In this document: one piece after another, positions 6,822-16,852 of the stretch
Layout: each line of letters opens with the position of its first letter
Numbering within the stretch: position 1 is the stretch's first letter
Source: Cupriavidus sp. EM10
GTDB lineage: Bacteria > Pseudomonadota > Gammaproteobacteria > Burkholderiales > Burkholderiaceae
Assembly: GCF_018729255.1 (NCBI RefSeq)
Contig: NZ_CP076060.1
Coordinates: 2,046,001-2,110,000 of the forward strand
Direction of reading: 5' to 3'
Length of the DNA: 64,000 nt
Notes under the pieces: model-generated
Database searches by the model: none
Told to the model about the DNA's origin: nothing
What the model saw: the letters and a program-made list of their open reading frames with translations, nothing else
Position numbers and translations under genes: made by a program

Positions 6822-9347
6822 TCACGAATCCCCTTCGCGCGCAGCGGCGCTGACGCGCAGCAGCCGCCAGGCATTGGCCACCACCAGCAGCGACGACAAT
6901 GACATGCCGATTCCCGCCATCCAGGCCGTGACGTGGCCCGTGGCCGCCAGCGGGATGGCCACCACGTTGTAGGCGAACGCCCAGCCCAGGTTTTGCCGCA
7001 CCACGCGGCGAGCGCGACGCGCTGTGGCGATGGCGGTGGCGATCTCCGCCACACCGCCGTGCGTCAGCACCGCATCGGCCCCCGCCTGCGCCAGCGGCGC
7101 GCCGCTGCCAATCGCGATCGACACCTGGGCCTGCGCCAGGACCGGAGCATCGTTGATGCCATCGCCCACCGCTAGGACCACCGCCCCGCCTTCCTGCAGC
7201 CCGGCCACGTATTCCCGCTTGCCTTCCGGTGTCACGGCGCCCACGGCGGTGCGCATGCCAAAGCGGCCAGCCCACCAGCGCACGGCCTCCACCCCATCGC
7301 CCGACACCAGGTGGCAACGCACGCCGAGCGAGCCGAGCGCGTCCAGCAATGCGCGGGTCTGGGCACGTTCGACGTCGGATAGCTGGAAACAAGCGAGCAG
7401 GCCGGCGGCGCCGCCCAGCCACACCTCGGTAGCACCCGGGTGGCTCTGGTGCCCGCGTAGACCGGCATCGATATGGGATGAGAGGGCCGCTACGAACTCG
7501 CGGCGTCCCAGGCGAAGCCGGCGGCCATCTACCGAAGCTTCGAGACCTTGCCCTGGCACATTGCGCAGGTCGATCACCGTGGGATTTGCAGTGCCGGCCT
7601 CGTCGGATGACGCCGCAAACGCCCGGGCGATCGGATGCTCGCCACCCTGCTCCATGGCGGCCGCAAGGCGTCGGCAGGCCTGTGCGTCGAGTGCGCCGAA
7701 TGTCTGTGTGGACGCCAGCGCGAAACGCCCTTCCGTCAGCGTGCCCGTCTTGTCGAGCACGACATCGGTCACGCGGGCCAGTGCATCGAGCGCATGCGCA
7801 CGGGTCAGCAGCATCCCCCGACGCGACAACGCCGCGCCCGCCGCCGCCAACGCTGCCGGCGTGGCCAGCGACAGCGCACAGGGACAACTCACAACCAGCA
7901 CCGCCACCGTCACCAGCAGCGCGCGCGACGGATCGATCCACAGTGCCCATACGGCGCCCGTCACGACGGCCATGATCAGCAACGTGCCGACAAACCAGCC
8001 AGCAACGCGGTCGGCCACCTGGGCCAGCCGGGGCTTGTCCGCCAGCGCGCGGTCGAGCACCCCCACGATCTCCGCGAGCCGCGTCTGGGCACCAATGCGG
8101 TCGATGCGCACTTCGAGCGGACTGGCGGCGTTGAAGCAGCCGGCCAGTACGGTGTCGCCCACCGCGCGCTTCACCGGGCGCGCCTCGCCGGTCAGCATCG
8201 ATTCGTCTAGCTCGCTGGCACCGGCCAGCACCACCCCGTCGGCCGGCACGATTTCGCCAGCCTTGACGCGGATGCGGTTGCCTGGCTGCAGCCTGGCAAC
8301 CGGAATGCGCTCGCCCGCGCCACCAGCCTGCGCCAGTCGTTCGCAGGTGGCCGGCAGCTGCCGCGCCAGCATTTCCGCGCCGCTGCGCGATGCCTGGCGC
8401 ACGCGCAGCTCCAGGTATCGCGCCAGGAGCAGGAACGCGACGAACATCGTCACGGAATCGAAATAGACCTCGCCCACGCCGCGCGCGGTAGCGACGGCGC
8501 TGGCCAGGAAGCCCGCCGCCACGCCAATCGCGACCGGCACGTCCATACCCATGTGGCGATGTCGGAGCGACCGCCAGGCGCCAGCAAAGATCGGCCAGGC
8601 GGAATAGAAAACGACCGGAACGGTCAGTGCGAAGCTGGCCCAGCGCATCAGTTGCAGCTGGCCGGGATCGATCGTGGCTTCGTGGGTGTAGAGCGGCCAC
8701 GCGTACATCATCACCTGCATCATGCCAAGCATGGCCACGGCCATCCGCATCAGCAGGCTGCGGCGCTCGCGGCGGTCCTGCTGATCGGAGCGCGACACTT
8801 CGAATGGCCATGCCGCATAGCCGATATCGGCCAGGCTCGAAAGCAGGTCGGCCACGCCTTGTGACGCGTCGCGCCAGCGCACGATGACGCGGCGCGTCGC
8901 CACGTTGGCCACCACCGATTCCACCCCGTCGAGTTGCGTCAGATGCTGCTCGATCAGCCATGCGCATGCGGCGCAGCGGATGTTTTCAGGCGCCAGCGTG
9001 ACCTCGGAGCGGCCATCGCCGGCCGGCCGCACGAACTGGCCGCGCAATTCCGGGGTGTCATAGGCAGCCCAGACGGGCTCGGCTTCCCGGCGGGCGTCGG
9101 CGTCGATCGGGCGCGCAAAGCGCGTGACATCGCCGTACAGGTGCCCGAAGCCGGCGGCGTGCAGCGTCTGGGCCAGCGTCTGGCAGCCACCGCAGCAAAA
9201 ACTGCGAGCGTGGCCGTCAATCTGCGCGACAAACGGTGCGGCGGCCTTCAGTGGCTGGCCGCAATGGAAGCAATCGGTGGATGAATCAGAGAAGAAAGCG
9301 GCAGAAGATGCCGAAGAAGACGCCGAAGAAGACGCCGAAGAAGACAC
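6822..9347 (-). CDS. ccoI: CcoI, P1B-type copper ATPase for cbb3 oxidase assembly
   Basis: An 841-residue copper-translocating P-type ATPase. In order: a cysteine-rich N-terminus (CFHCG, CCGGC), a heavy-metal-associated domain with CAACAW, membrane helices, the CPC motif in VSCPCALS, the phosphorylation motif DKTGTLT and the hinge GDGINDAP. FixI/CcoI exports copper for CuB. The start is a GTG at 9347 preceded by only a weak ribosome site. The first ~20 residues are a low-complexity Ser-Ala run encoded by a 12-base DNA repeat, not typical of the family, so the real start could differ. It has its own FNR promoter at 9466-9507 and is followed without gap by ccoS. Confidence 0.93.
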   Translation of the reverse strand: MSSSASSSASSSASSAAFFSDSSTDCFHCGQPLKAAAPFVAQIDGHARSFCCGGCQTLAQTLHAAGFGHLYGDVTRFARPIDADARREAEPVWAAYDTPELRGQFVRPAGDGRSEVTLAPENIRCAACAWLIEQHLTQLDGVESVVANVATRRVIVRWRDASQGVADLLSSLADIGYAAWPFEVSRSDQQDRRERRSLLMRMAVAMLGMMQVMMYAWPLYTHEATIDPGQLQLMRWASFALTVPVVFYSAWPIFAGAWRSLRHRHMGMDVPVAIGVAAGFLASAVATARGVGEVYFDSVTMFVAFLLLARYLELRVRQASRSGAEMLARQLPATCERLAQAGGAGERIPVARLQPGNRIRVKAGEIVPADGVVLAGASELDESMLTGEARPVKRAVGDTVLAGCFNAASPLEVRIDRIGAQTRLAEIVGVLDRALADKPRLAQVADRVAGWFVGTLLIMAVVTGAVWALWIDPSRALLVTVAVLVVSCPCALSLATPAALAAAGAALSRRGMLLTRAHALDALARVTDVVLDKTGTLTEGRFALASTQTFGALDAQACRRLAAAMEQGGEHPIARAFAASSDEAGTANPTVIDLRNVPGQGLEASVDGRRLRLGRREFVAALSSHIDAGLRGHQSHPGATEVWLGGAAGLLACFQLSDVERAQTRALLDALGSLGVRCHLVSGDGVEAVRWWAGRFGMRTAVGAVTPEGKREYVAGLQEGGAVVLAVGDGINDAPVLAQAQVSIAIGSGAPLAQAGADAVLTHGGVAEIATAIATARRARRVVRQNLGWAFAYNVVAIPLAATGHVTAWMAGIGMSLSSLLVVANAWRLLRVSAAAREGDS
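9304..9345. repeat. 12-base tandem repeat encoding the Ser-Ala N-terminus of CcoI
   Basis: Copies of GAAGAAGACGCC start at 9313 and 9325, with a partial third at 9337 and a diverged nine-base copy at 9304. Copy-number changes would stay in frame and only alter the length of the SSSA run. Confidence 0.8.
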
Positions 9348-9465
9348 CTGTACCCGCCCGGCTGAAGGGGCTTCTGTGGGGTCGGCAAATGCGTTGCCGG
9401 ATGCCAGACGTGGCGCGAGGGGGCTGTAGTAGGAGACGGCATGGCGCGCTTTTATTACCCAGTGG

Positions 9466-9507
9466 ATACTAGGTACCTTGCGCGCGCCCCACCTTGATAC
9501 AAATCAA
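9466..9507 (-). promoter_or_regulatory. FNR-activated promoter of ccoIS
   Basis: A perfect FNR palindrome, TTGATTTGTATCAA at 9494-9507, is followed after exactly 22 bases by a -10 hexamer TAGTAT at 9466-9471, matching class II FNR promoters. Predicted start is near 9459, leaving a leader of about 110 bases before the GTG of ccoI. Confidence 0.88.
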
Positions 9508-9546
9508 ACTTGGCGGAACGACCACGGAATCGGCGCCAGCGGGTGT

Positions 9547-9570
9547 CCGGCAAACAACGGGTCTTGCCGG
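9547..9570 (-). terminator. Weak hairpin downstream of zapE
   Basis: A seven-base perfect stem (CCGGCAA / TTGCCGG) with a ten-base loop lies 20 bases past the zapE stop. It has no U-tract, so termination activity is doubtful. Confidence 0.3.
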
Positions 9571-9590
9571 ATGCCCTGACGCCGGGCGAA

Positions 9591-10688
9591 TCAGGTCAGC
9601 GAAGTGTCCATCACCCGGCGTTCGGATTCCAGGTACTCGCGCGACTGCATCTCAATGATCCGCGACACCGTCCGATGGAACTCGTTGGCCATCTGCCCTT
9701 CCGTGTACAGCTCGTCAGCCGGCACCTCGGCCGACATCAGCAGCTTGACCTTGTGGTCGTAGAACACGTCGATCAGCCACGTAAACCGGCGCGCCTCGGA
9801 CGACATCCGCGGCGTCATCTTTGGTACGTCCGAAAGAATCACCGTGTGGAACTGCGAAGCAATTTCCAGATAGTCGTTCTGCGAGCGCGGGCCGCCGCAC
9901 AGGGTGGCGAAGTCGAACCAGACCACGCCGTTCGCCTTGCGCAGCGCCTTGATCTCGCGATGTTCGATATGGAGAATCGGCGATTCGTCGGCGGTACCGG
10001 CGATCGACACGAACGCGTCGCGCAGCGCGGCGCTCGCCTCGCGGCCCAGCGGCGTGTGATACGCCTGCACCTGCTCCAGCGCCCGCTTGCGGTAGTCGAT
10101 GCCGGCGTCGACGTTCAGCACGTCGAGCTTGGTCTGCAGCAGGTTGATGGCCGGCAGCACGCGGTCTCGGTGCAGGCCGTCCGGGTACAGCAGGTCCGGA
10201 CGGTAGTTCGACGTCATCACGAACTGCACGCCGTTGTCGAACAGTTGCTGCAGCAGCCGGTGCAGGATCATGGCATCCGCCACGTCGCTGACGTGGAACT
10301 CGTCGAAGCAGATCAGGCGGAAGCGGCGCGCGATGCGCTTGGCCAGCTCGTCGAGCGGGTCGGGACGGCCCCGCAGCTCCTCAAGCTCGCGATGCACCTC
10401 GCGCATGAATTCGTGGAAGTGCAGCCGGGTCTTGCGCACCACGGGCACGCAGGAATAAAAGCTGTCCATCAGGAACGACTTGCCGCGCCCCACGCCACCC
10501 CACATGTACACGCCCTTGGGCACGTCGGGATGCACCAGCAGCTTCTTCAGCGCGTTGTTGCGGCGGCTCTTGTACGCCACCCACTCGTCGTAGCACTGCT
10601 GCAGCCGCATCACGGCGCGCAGTTGCGCCTCGTCGGACTGGTAGCCGCGCTGCTTGAGTTCGTGTTCGTAAAACTCGGTGACGTTCAT
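9591..10688 (-). CDS. zapE: ZapE / AFG1-family AAA+ ATPase
   Basis: A 365-residue single-domain P-loop ATPase. Walker A is GGVGRGKS (about residue 65) and Walker B is ICFDEFHVSD (about residue 130), with downstream sensor segments MTSNYRPDLLY and DGLHRDR typical of the ZapE/AFG1 family. E. coli ZapE associates with the divisome under low-oxygen conditions; mitochondrial AFG1 acts on respiratory complexes. It is next to the 2-oxoglutarate dehydrogenase operon, as in other Burkholderiales, but separated from lpdA by a strong terminator, so it probably has its own promoter. The frame is full length. Confidence 0.93.
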   Translation of the reverse strand: MNVTEFYEHELKQRGYQSDEAQLRAVMRLQQCYDEWVAYKSRRNNALKKLLVHPDVPKGVYMWGGVGRGKSFLMDSFYSCVPVVRKTRLHFHEFMREVHRELEELRGRPDPLDELAKRIARRFRLICFDEFHVSDVADAMILHRLLQQLFDNGVQFVMTSNYRPDLLYPDGLHRDRVLPAINLLQTKLDVLNVDAGIDYRKRALEQVQAYHTPLGREASAALRDAFVSIAGTADESPILHIEHREIKALRKANGVVWFDFATLCGGPRSQNDYLEIASQFHTVILSDVPKMTPRMSSEARRFTWLIDVFYDHKVKLLMSAEVPADELYTEGQMANEFHRTVSRIIEMQSREYLESERRVMDTSLT

Positions 10689-10719
10689 GTCGGGGCCTGG
10701 GAAATACGGGGTGCTGCAA

Positions 10720-10756
10720 GCGAAAACGGCGCGCCGCGAAAAAAAGCGGCGCGCCG
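10720..10756 (-). terminator. Terminator of the odhA-odhB-lpdA operon
   Basis: An 11-bp perfect stem (CGGCGCGCCGC / GCGGCGCGCCG, arms at 10727-10737 and 10746-10756) with an eight-base loop. On the minus strand it is followed by TTTTCGCTT. It lies 25 bases past the lpdA stop. Confidence 0.8.
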
Positions 10757-10780
10757 GTGCTCACCAGAGGTGAACGGGTA

Positions 10781-12205
10781 TTACATGTTCAGCTGACGCT
10801 TGTCGACGGCCAGCGCGGCTTCGCGCATGACTTCCGACATCGACGGGTGCGGGTGGCAAACGCGGCCGATGTCCTCGCTTGCCGCCTTGAACTCCATGGC
10901 CACCACGGCTTCGGCAATCAGGTCCGAAGCATTGGCCGCCACGATGTGCACGCCCAGGATCTCGTCGGTCTTGGCATCGGCCAGCATCTTTACAAAGCCA
11001 TCGGCAGCGCCCATGCCCAGTGCACGGCCGTTGGCCATGAACGGGAACTGGCCGGACTTGTACGCGCGGCCTTCGGCCTTGAGCTGCTGCTCGGTCTTGC
11101 CGACCCAGGCGATTTCCGGGAACGTGTAGATAACCCAGGGCACCGTGTTGAAGTCGATATGCGGCTTCTGGCCGACAATGCGCTCGGCCACGGCCACGCC
11201 TTCGTCTTCCGCCTTGTGCGCCAGCATCGGGCCACGCACCACGTCGCCGATTGCCCAGATGCCCGGCACCTTGGTCTGGCAGTGGTCGTCAACTTCGATG
11301 AAGCCACGCTGGTCCACGCCCAGGCCAACCGCTTCCAGGCCCAGGTTGTCGGTGTTCGGCACGCGGCCGACCGACACGATCAGGCGATCGACTTCCAGCG
11401 TCTGGTCCTTGCCGTCCTTGTCGGTGTAGGCAACGGTGACGTTGTCCTTGCCGGCCTTGACTTCGTTGACCTTGACGCCCAGGTTGAACTTCAGGCCCTG
11501 CTTGGTCAGCAGCTTCTGGGCTTCCTTGGCCACGCCTTCGTCGGCGGCACCCAGGAACGCGGGCAGCGCTTCCAGCACGGTCACGTCGGCACCCAGACGG
11601 CGCCACACCGAGCCGAGCTCCAGGCCGATCACGCCGGCCCCGATCACACCCAGCTTCTTAGGCACCGACTCATACTTCAGCGCGCCTTCGTTGTCGCTGA
11701 TCAGCTTGTTGTCGACGGCGATACCCGGCAGGTGACGGGCCTTCGAGCCCGTGGCGATGATGACCTGCTTGGCGGTCAGCGTTTCGCCGTTCACTTCGAC
11801 CTGGAAGCCTTCGGCGGCCTTGCCGGCGAACTTGCCGTAGCCCTTGAACAGCGTGACCTTGTTCTTGCGGAACAGGAACTCGATGCCCTTGGTCATCTTG
11901 CCGACGATGTCGTCCTTGCGCTTGAGCATCTTGGCCACGTCGACCTTGACGTCGCCCACGGTGATGCCGTGGTCAGCCAGGTGGTGCGAGGCGTTCTCGA
12001 ACTCTTCCGAGGAAGCCAGCAGCGCCTTGGACGGGATGCAGCCCACGTTCAGGCAGGTGCCGCCCAGGCGGGCTTCGCCCTTGGGATCGTCATAGGCGTT
12101 GCCTTCCAGGCAGGCCACGTTCAGGCCCAGCTGGGCAGCACGAATGGCGGCGATGTAGCCGCCGGGGCCGGCGCCGATCACCAGCACGTCGAATTGTTTG
12201 CTCAT
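10781..12205 (-). CDS. lpdA: Dihydrolipoyl dehydrogenase (E3) of the 2-oxoglutarate dehydrogenase complex
   Basis: A 474-residue FAD flavoenzyme that reoxidises dihydrolipoyl groups of E2 with NAD+. Visible features are the N-terminal dinucleotide fold GAGPGGY, the redox disulfide CLNVGC near residue 50, a second GxGxxG (IGAGVIGLE) near 185 and the C-terminal dimer motif HPHPSMSEV with the catalytic His. It is third in odhA-odhB-lpdA, 147 bases after odhB, and ends at a strong terminator, consistent with the dedicated E3 of this complex. Confidence 0.96.
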   Translation of the reverse strand: MSKQFDVLVIGAGPGGYIAAIRAAQLGLNVACLEGNAYDDPKGEARLGGTCLNVGCIPSKALLASSEEFENASHHLADHGITVGDVKVDVAKMLKRKDDIVGKMTKGIEFLFRKNKVTLFKGYGKFAGKAAEGFQVEVNGETLTAKQVIIATGSKARHLPGIAVDNKLISDNEGALKYESVPKKLGVIGAGVIGLELGSVWRRLGADVTVLEALPAFLGAADEGVAKEAQKLLTKQGLKFNLGVKVNEVKAGKDNVTVAYTDKDGKDQTLEVDRLIVSVGRVPNTDNLGLEAVGLGVDQRGFIEVDDHCQTKVPGIWAIGDVVRGPMLAHKAEDEGVAVAERIVGQKPHIDFNTVPWVIYTFPEIAWVGKTEQQLKAEGRAYKSGQFPFMANGRALGMGAADGFVKMLADAKTDEILGVHIVAANASDLIAEAVVAMEFKAASEDIGRVCHPHPSMSEVMREAALAVDKRQLNM

Positions 12206-12352
12206 GGGAAATATCTCTTTGGCACGTCATGCCCGCGCCAATATGGCAGGCATCCGGAGGCATCGTGCGGACGATGCGCTCGCCGGGTCCCCGCACCGGA
12301 GCGCGGGACGACGACAAACGAAAGACGGAGAGTCTGTCTGGGACAGGACCGA

Positions 12353-13618
12353 TTACAGGTCCAGCAGCAGGCGGGCCGGATCTTCCAGCGCTTCCTTCAT
12401 GGCCACCAGGCCCAGGACGGCTTCGCGGCCGTCGATGATACGGTGGTCGTAGGACATGGCCAGGTAGTTCATCGGACGGATCACGATCTGACCGTCTTCC
12501 ACCACGGCGCGGTCCTTGGTGGCGTGAACGCCCAGGATGGCCGATTGCGGCGGGTTGATGATCGGAGTCGACAGCATCGAACCGAACGTACCGCCGTTCG
12601 AGATCGAGAACGTGCCACCGGTCAGGTCGTCCAGCGACAGCTTGCCGTCACGGGCCTTGGCGCCAAACTCGGCGATCTTCTTCTCGATGTCGGCCAGGCT
12701 CATCTGGTCGGCGTTGCGCAGGATCGGCACCACCAGGCCACGCGGCGAGCCCACGGCGATACCGATGTCGAAGTAGCCGTGGTAGACGATGTCGTTGCCA
12801 TCGACCGAAGCGTTGATGATCGGGTACTTCTTCAGCGCGTGGACGGCGGCCTTCACGAAGAACGACATGAAGCCCAGCTTCACGCCGTGTTCCTTCTCGA
12901 AGCGATCCTTGTACTTGTTACGCAGATCCATGACCGGCTTCATGTTCACTTCGTTGAACGTGGTCAGGATGGCGTTGGTCGATTGCGACTGCACCAGGCG
13001 CTCTGCGATACGGGCACGCAGGCGGCTCATCGGCACGCGCTCTTCCGGGCGGTCGCCCAGCGCGGCGAAGTCGACCTGGGCCGACACTTGCGGCAGGGCC
13101 GGCTTGGCAGCGGCCGGAGCCGGTGCAGCCTTGGCGGCCGGGGCCGGCGCCGAGCCGGCTGCCAGCACGTCGCCCTTGGTGATGCGGCCGTCCTTGCCGG
13201 TGCCCGCAACCTGCGAAGCCGACAGGCCACCTTCGGCCATCAGCTTGGCAGCCGACGGCATGGCGACGGCGCCAGCCGCTGCCGGAGCAGCAGCCGGGGC
13301 AGCGGCCGGAGCCGGTGCAGCGGCAGCGGCAGCGGGAGCCGGGGCGGCAGCGGCCGGAGCGGCGGCGCCAGCGGTGGCTTCCGTGTCGATCTTGGCGATG
13401 ATCTCGTCGGCAACGACGGTATCGCCGTCGTTCTTGACGATCTGCGACAGCACGCCAGCCGACGGGGCCGGCACTTCCAGCACAACCTTGTCCGTTTCGA
13501 TTTCAATCAGGATTTCGTCCTGAGCAACGGCTTCGCCCGGCTTCTTCTTCCAGTTCAGCATGGTCGCTTCGGCGACCGATTCAGACAGTTGCGGAACCTT
13601 GACGTCAACAATAGCCAT
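12353..13618 (-). CDS. odhB: Dihydrolipoyllysine succinyltransferase (E2) of 2-oxoglutarate dehydrogenase
   Basis: A 421-residue E2 (sucB type). An N-terminal lipoyl domain carries the lipoylated lysine in [11 protein letters not shown] (about residue 43). An Ala/Pro-rich linker follows, then a peripheral subunit-binding domain (about 115-150), a second linker, and the acyltransferase core with the catalytic motif [12 protein letters not shown] near the end. It transfers succinyl from thiamine-bound intermediate to CoA in the TCA cycle. It lies 96 bases downstream of odhA. The linker accounts for strong base-composition bias at 13090-13380. Confidence 0.96.
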   Translation of the reverse strand: MAIVDVKVPQLSESVAEATMLNWKKKPGEAVAQDEILIEIETDKVVLEVPAPSAGVLSQIVKNDGDTVVADEIIAKIDTEATAGAAAPAAAAPAPAAAAAAPAPAAAPAAAPAAAGAVAMPSAAKLMAEGGLSASQVAGTGKDGRITKGDVLAAGSAPAPAAKAAPAPAAAKPALPQVSAQVDFAALGDRPEERVPMSRLRARIAERLVQSQSTNAILTTFNEVNMKPVMDLRNKYKDRFEKEHGVKLGFMSFFVKAAVHALKKYPIINASVDGNDIVYHGYFDIGIAVGSPRGLVVPILRNADQMSLADIEKKIAEFGAKARDGKLSLDDLTGGTFSISNGGTFGSMLSTPIINPPQSAILGVHATKDRAVVEDGQIVIRPMNYLAMSYDHRIIDGREAVLGLVAMKEALEDPARLLLDL

Positions 13619-13714
13619 GGTTTGTTAGATCCTCGATGTATGCGTGTGTGTTTCGTTTCAGGCAGGTAGCCCCGTGGCGCGCATCCCTGTACGCCGCCGC
13701 GGGGTACCAACGAA

Positions 13715-16566
13715 TTACTTGGTCAGAACAAAGCCCTTGAGCTTGGAGAACGCGGCTTCCAGCAGCGCCTTCTGTTGCTCGTTGTGCTTTGCGTAGTAGC
13801 CCACCGCCGGCGAAGCCGAGGCGGGACGACCGGCATAACCGAGCTTCTGGCCTTCCGTCATGTTTTCCATGATGTAGTGCTGGACGAAGAACCAGGCACC
13901 CTGGTTCTGCGGCTCGTCCTGGCACCACATGATTTCGGTCGCGCCGGGGTACTTCTTGAGTTCGGCGGCCACGGCCTTGTGCGGGAACGGATACAGCTGC
14001 TCCAGGCGGATGATGGCGGTGTCGGTCGCCTCGCGTTCCTTGCGGGTGTTGACCAGGTCGTAGTAGACCTTGCCCGAGCACATGATCACGCGCTTGACCT
14101 TGCTGGCGTTCAGTTCCTCGTGATCGGGGATCACGGTCTCGAAATGGCCCTTGGCCAGGTCGGACAGCGGCGACACGGCGTCCTTGCTGCGCAGCAGCGA
14201 CTTCGGCGTCATGATCACCAGCGGCTTGCGGAACAGACGGATCATCTGGCGACGCAGCAGGTGGAAGATCTGGGCCGGCGTGGTCGGCTGCACGACCTGC
14301 ATGTTGTGGTCTGCGCAGAGCTGCAGGAAACGCTCGATACGGGCCGAGCTGTGTTCCGGACCCTGGCCTTCGTAGCCGTGCGGCAGCATCATCGTCAGGC
14401 CCGAGGCGCGGCCCCACTTGACTTCGCCCGACGAGATGAACTGGTCGATCACCACCTGGGCGCCGTTGACGAAGTCGCCAAACTGGGCTTCCCAGATCAC
14501 CAGCGCGTTCGGTTCGGCGGTCGAGTAGCCGTATTCGAAGCCGAGCACGGCTTCTTCGGACAGCACCGAGTCGATCACCGTGAACGGCGCCTGGTTGTCG
14601 GACACGTTCTGCAGCGGCACGTACGAGCCGGCATCCCAGCGCTCGCGCGCCTGGTCATGCAGCACGGCGTGGCGGTGCGTGAAGGTACCGCGGCCGGCGT
14701 CCTGGCCGGTGATGCGCACCGGGTAGCCCGAAGCGACCAGCGAGGCGAAGGCCAGGTGTTCACCCATGCCCCAGTCCAGCATCTGCTCGCCCTTGCCCAT
14801 GTTGGCACGGTCCTTGACGACCTTTTCAACCAGCGGGTGCAGCTTGAGCTGTTCCGGAATCGTGGTGATGCGCTCGGCCAGACGCTTCAGTTCCGTCATC
14901 GGAACGGCGGTGTCGGCGGCATCGGTCCACTTGCGGTTCAGGAACGGCATCCAGTCCACGGCGAACTTGTTCTTGAAGTTCGACAGGACCGGGTCGACCG
15001 TGTGCTTGCCGGCGTCCATGGCGGCACGATAGCCCTTGACCAGCTCGTCACCGAAGTCGGCGGCGGTCAGGTTCTGGGCCACCAGCTTGTCGGCGTACAG
15101 CTTGCGCGTACCGGCGTGCTGGCCGATCTTCTTGTACATCAGCGGCTGCGTCATGGCAGGGGTGTCCTGCTCGTTGTGACCCAGCTTGCGGAAGCAGATG
15201 ATGTCGACCACGACGTCCTTGTTGAATTCCATGCGGAAGTCAACGGCCAGCTGCATGGCGTACACCACGGCTTCGGGATCGTCGCCGTTCACGTGCAGCA
15301 CCGGGGCCTCGATCATCTTGACCACGTCCGTGCAATACAGCGTCGAACGTGCGTCGCGCGGATCCGAGGTGGTGAAGCCGATCTGGTTGTTGATGACGAT
15401 GTGCATCGTGCCGCCCGTGCCGTAGCCGCGGGTCTGCGCGAGGTTCAGCGTTTCCATCACCACGCCCTGGCCGGCAAAAGCCGCGTCGCCGTGCACCTGC
15501 ACCGGCAGCACTTCCTTGTGGCCGGCGTCGCCGCGGCGTTCCTGGCGCGCCTTCGACGAGCCTTCCACCACCGGGTTGACGATTTCCAGGTGCGACGGGT
15601 TGAACGCGAGCGACAGGTGAACCGGGCCGCCTTCGGTCGAGACATCGCTCGAGAAGCCCTTGTGGTACTTCACGTCACCGGCCGGCAGGTCGTCGACGTG
15701 CTTGCCTTCGAATTCGGCGAACAGGTCGGCCGGCATCTTGCCCAGCGTGTTGACCAGCACGTTCAGACGGCCGCGGTGGGCCATGCCGATAACGATTTCC
15801 TGCACGCCCTTGCTGCCGGAGTGCTGGATCAGTTCGTCCATCGCGGCGATGAAGCTTTCGCCGCCTTCCAGCGAGAAGCGCTTCTGACCGACATACTTGG
15901 TGTGGAGGAAGCGCTCCAGGCCTTCGGCCGCGGTCAGGCGGTCGAGGATGTGCTTCTTTTCTCCAGCGTGAACACGGGCTTGGAACGCGTGGTTTCCAGG
16001 CGCTCCTGCCACCAGCGCTTCTGCGCCTGGTCGCTCACGTACATGAACTCGGCGCCGATGGTGCCGCAGTAGGTCTCGCGGAGGTTGTTGAGCAGCTCGC
16101 GCAGGCTCATCGACTCCTTGCCGAAATACGTGTTGCTGGCATTGAAGACGATGTCGAGGTCGGCCTCGGAAAAACCGTAGAACGCCGGATCCAGGTCAGG
16201 CAGGGGCGGACGCTCCTGGCGCTTGAGCGGATCGAGGTCGGCCCAGTGCGAACCGATGTTGCGGTAGGCGGCGATCAGCTGCGTGGCAGCGACGCGCTTG
16301 CGGCCCATGTCGGAATCGGCCGAGGCAACAATGGTCTTGATGGGGCCCTGCTTGGCGCGCTCGGCGAACGAGGCGACGATCGGTGCGTGGGGGATATCGC
16401 GGGCGTTGGAACCATCCACAGCCGGGACATTCTGCATCGCGTCGAAATACGCGCGCCAGTTGTCGGGGACCGAGCTGGGATTCTGGAGATAGGCCTCGTA
16501 CAGCTCTTCCACATAGGGGGCGTTGCCGCCGAAGAGGTACGAATTGCTTTGATACTGCTGCATCAT
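13715..16566 (-). pseudogene. odhA: 2-oxoglutarate dehydrogenase E1 component (frameshifted as sequenced)
   Basis: Thiamine-diphosphate E1 (sucA type) that decarboxylates 2-oxoglutarate. The first frame (ATG at 16566, MMQQYQSNSYLFGGNAPYVEEL) carries the N-terminal ~200 residues to PVFTLEK and then fails. The rest, from KKHILDRLTAAEGLERF to the C-terminal GFVLTK, is intact in another frame, including GMAHRGRLNVL and the ThDP region. The break lies in a run of four A at about 15958-15961 on the minus strand; a fifth A gives TLEKKKHILDRL, the family sequence, and 950 residues. Loss of this enzyme would break the TCA cycle, so a sequencing deletion is the likely cause. Upstream, an extended -10 (TGCTATGCT, 16780-16788) is a possible promoter. 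Confidence 0.93.
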
Positions 16567-16691
16567 GGGGCGCTCACTATTCTCCGGGTATGCCGGAGTT
16601 AAGCGGGTTCATCAACCTTCCGCGACACGGCCTGACCGGTTAGCGGATTGCAAACAACTCTTGGGGTCCTGCGGTTACCACCTTGAACGAA

Positions 16692-16709
16692 CGGCACCCG
16701 GGGGTGCCG
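16692..16709. promoter_or_regulatory. Hairpin in the leader region upstream of odhA
   Basis: Eight-base perfect arms (CGGCACCC / GGGTGCCG) with a two-base spacer lie about 125 bases upstream of the odhA ATG, between the possible promoter near 16780 and the gene. No U-tract follows on the minus strand. A role in leader structure is speculative. Confidence 0.35.
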
Positions 16710-16852
16710 TCTGTCTCGGTCTCGCCGCCAGACCCGAAAGGGCAAGTTGTGCGGGAAGGACCTAAGTCTTCACTCGCAGAGCATAGCATGTAATCCACCC
16801 GACAGTGGGGACTTTTCGTGATGCAAAATCGAGACAGTGTGTCCAGCATCCG

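Noticed and set aside
9248..9442. 64-residue minus-strand frame in the ccoI leader as a regulatory upstream ORF
   Set aside because: It overlaps most of the CcoI N-terminus, shows no motif and no ribosome site.
13090..13390. Repetitive GC-rich stretch as a DNA repeat element
   Set aside because: It encodes the Ala/Pro-rich interdomain linkers of OdhB and needs no other explanation.
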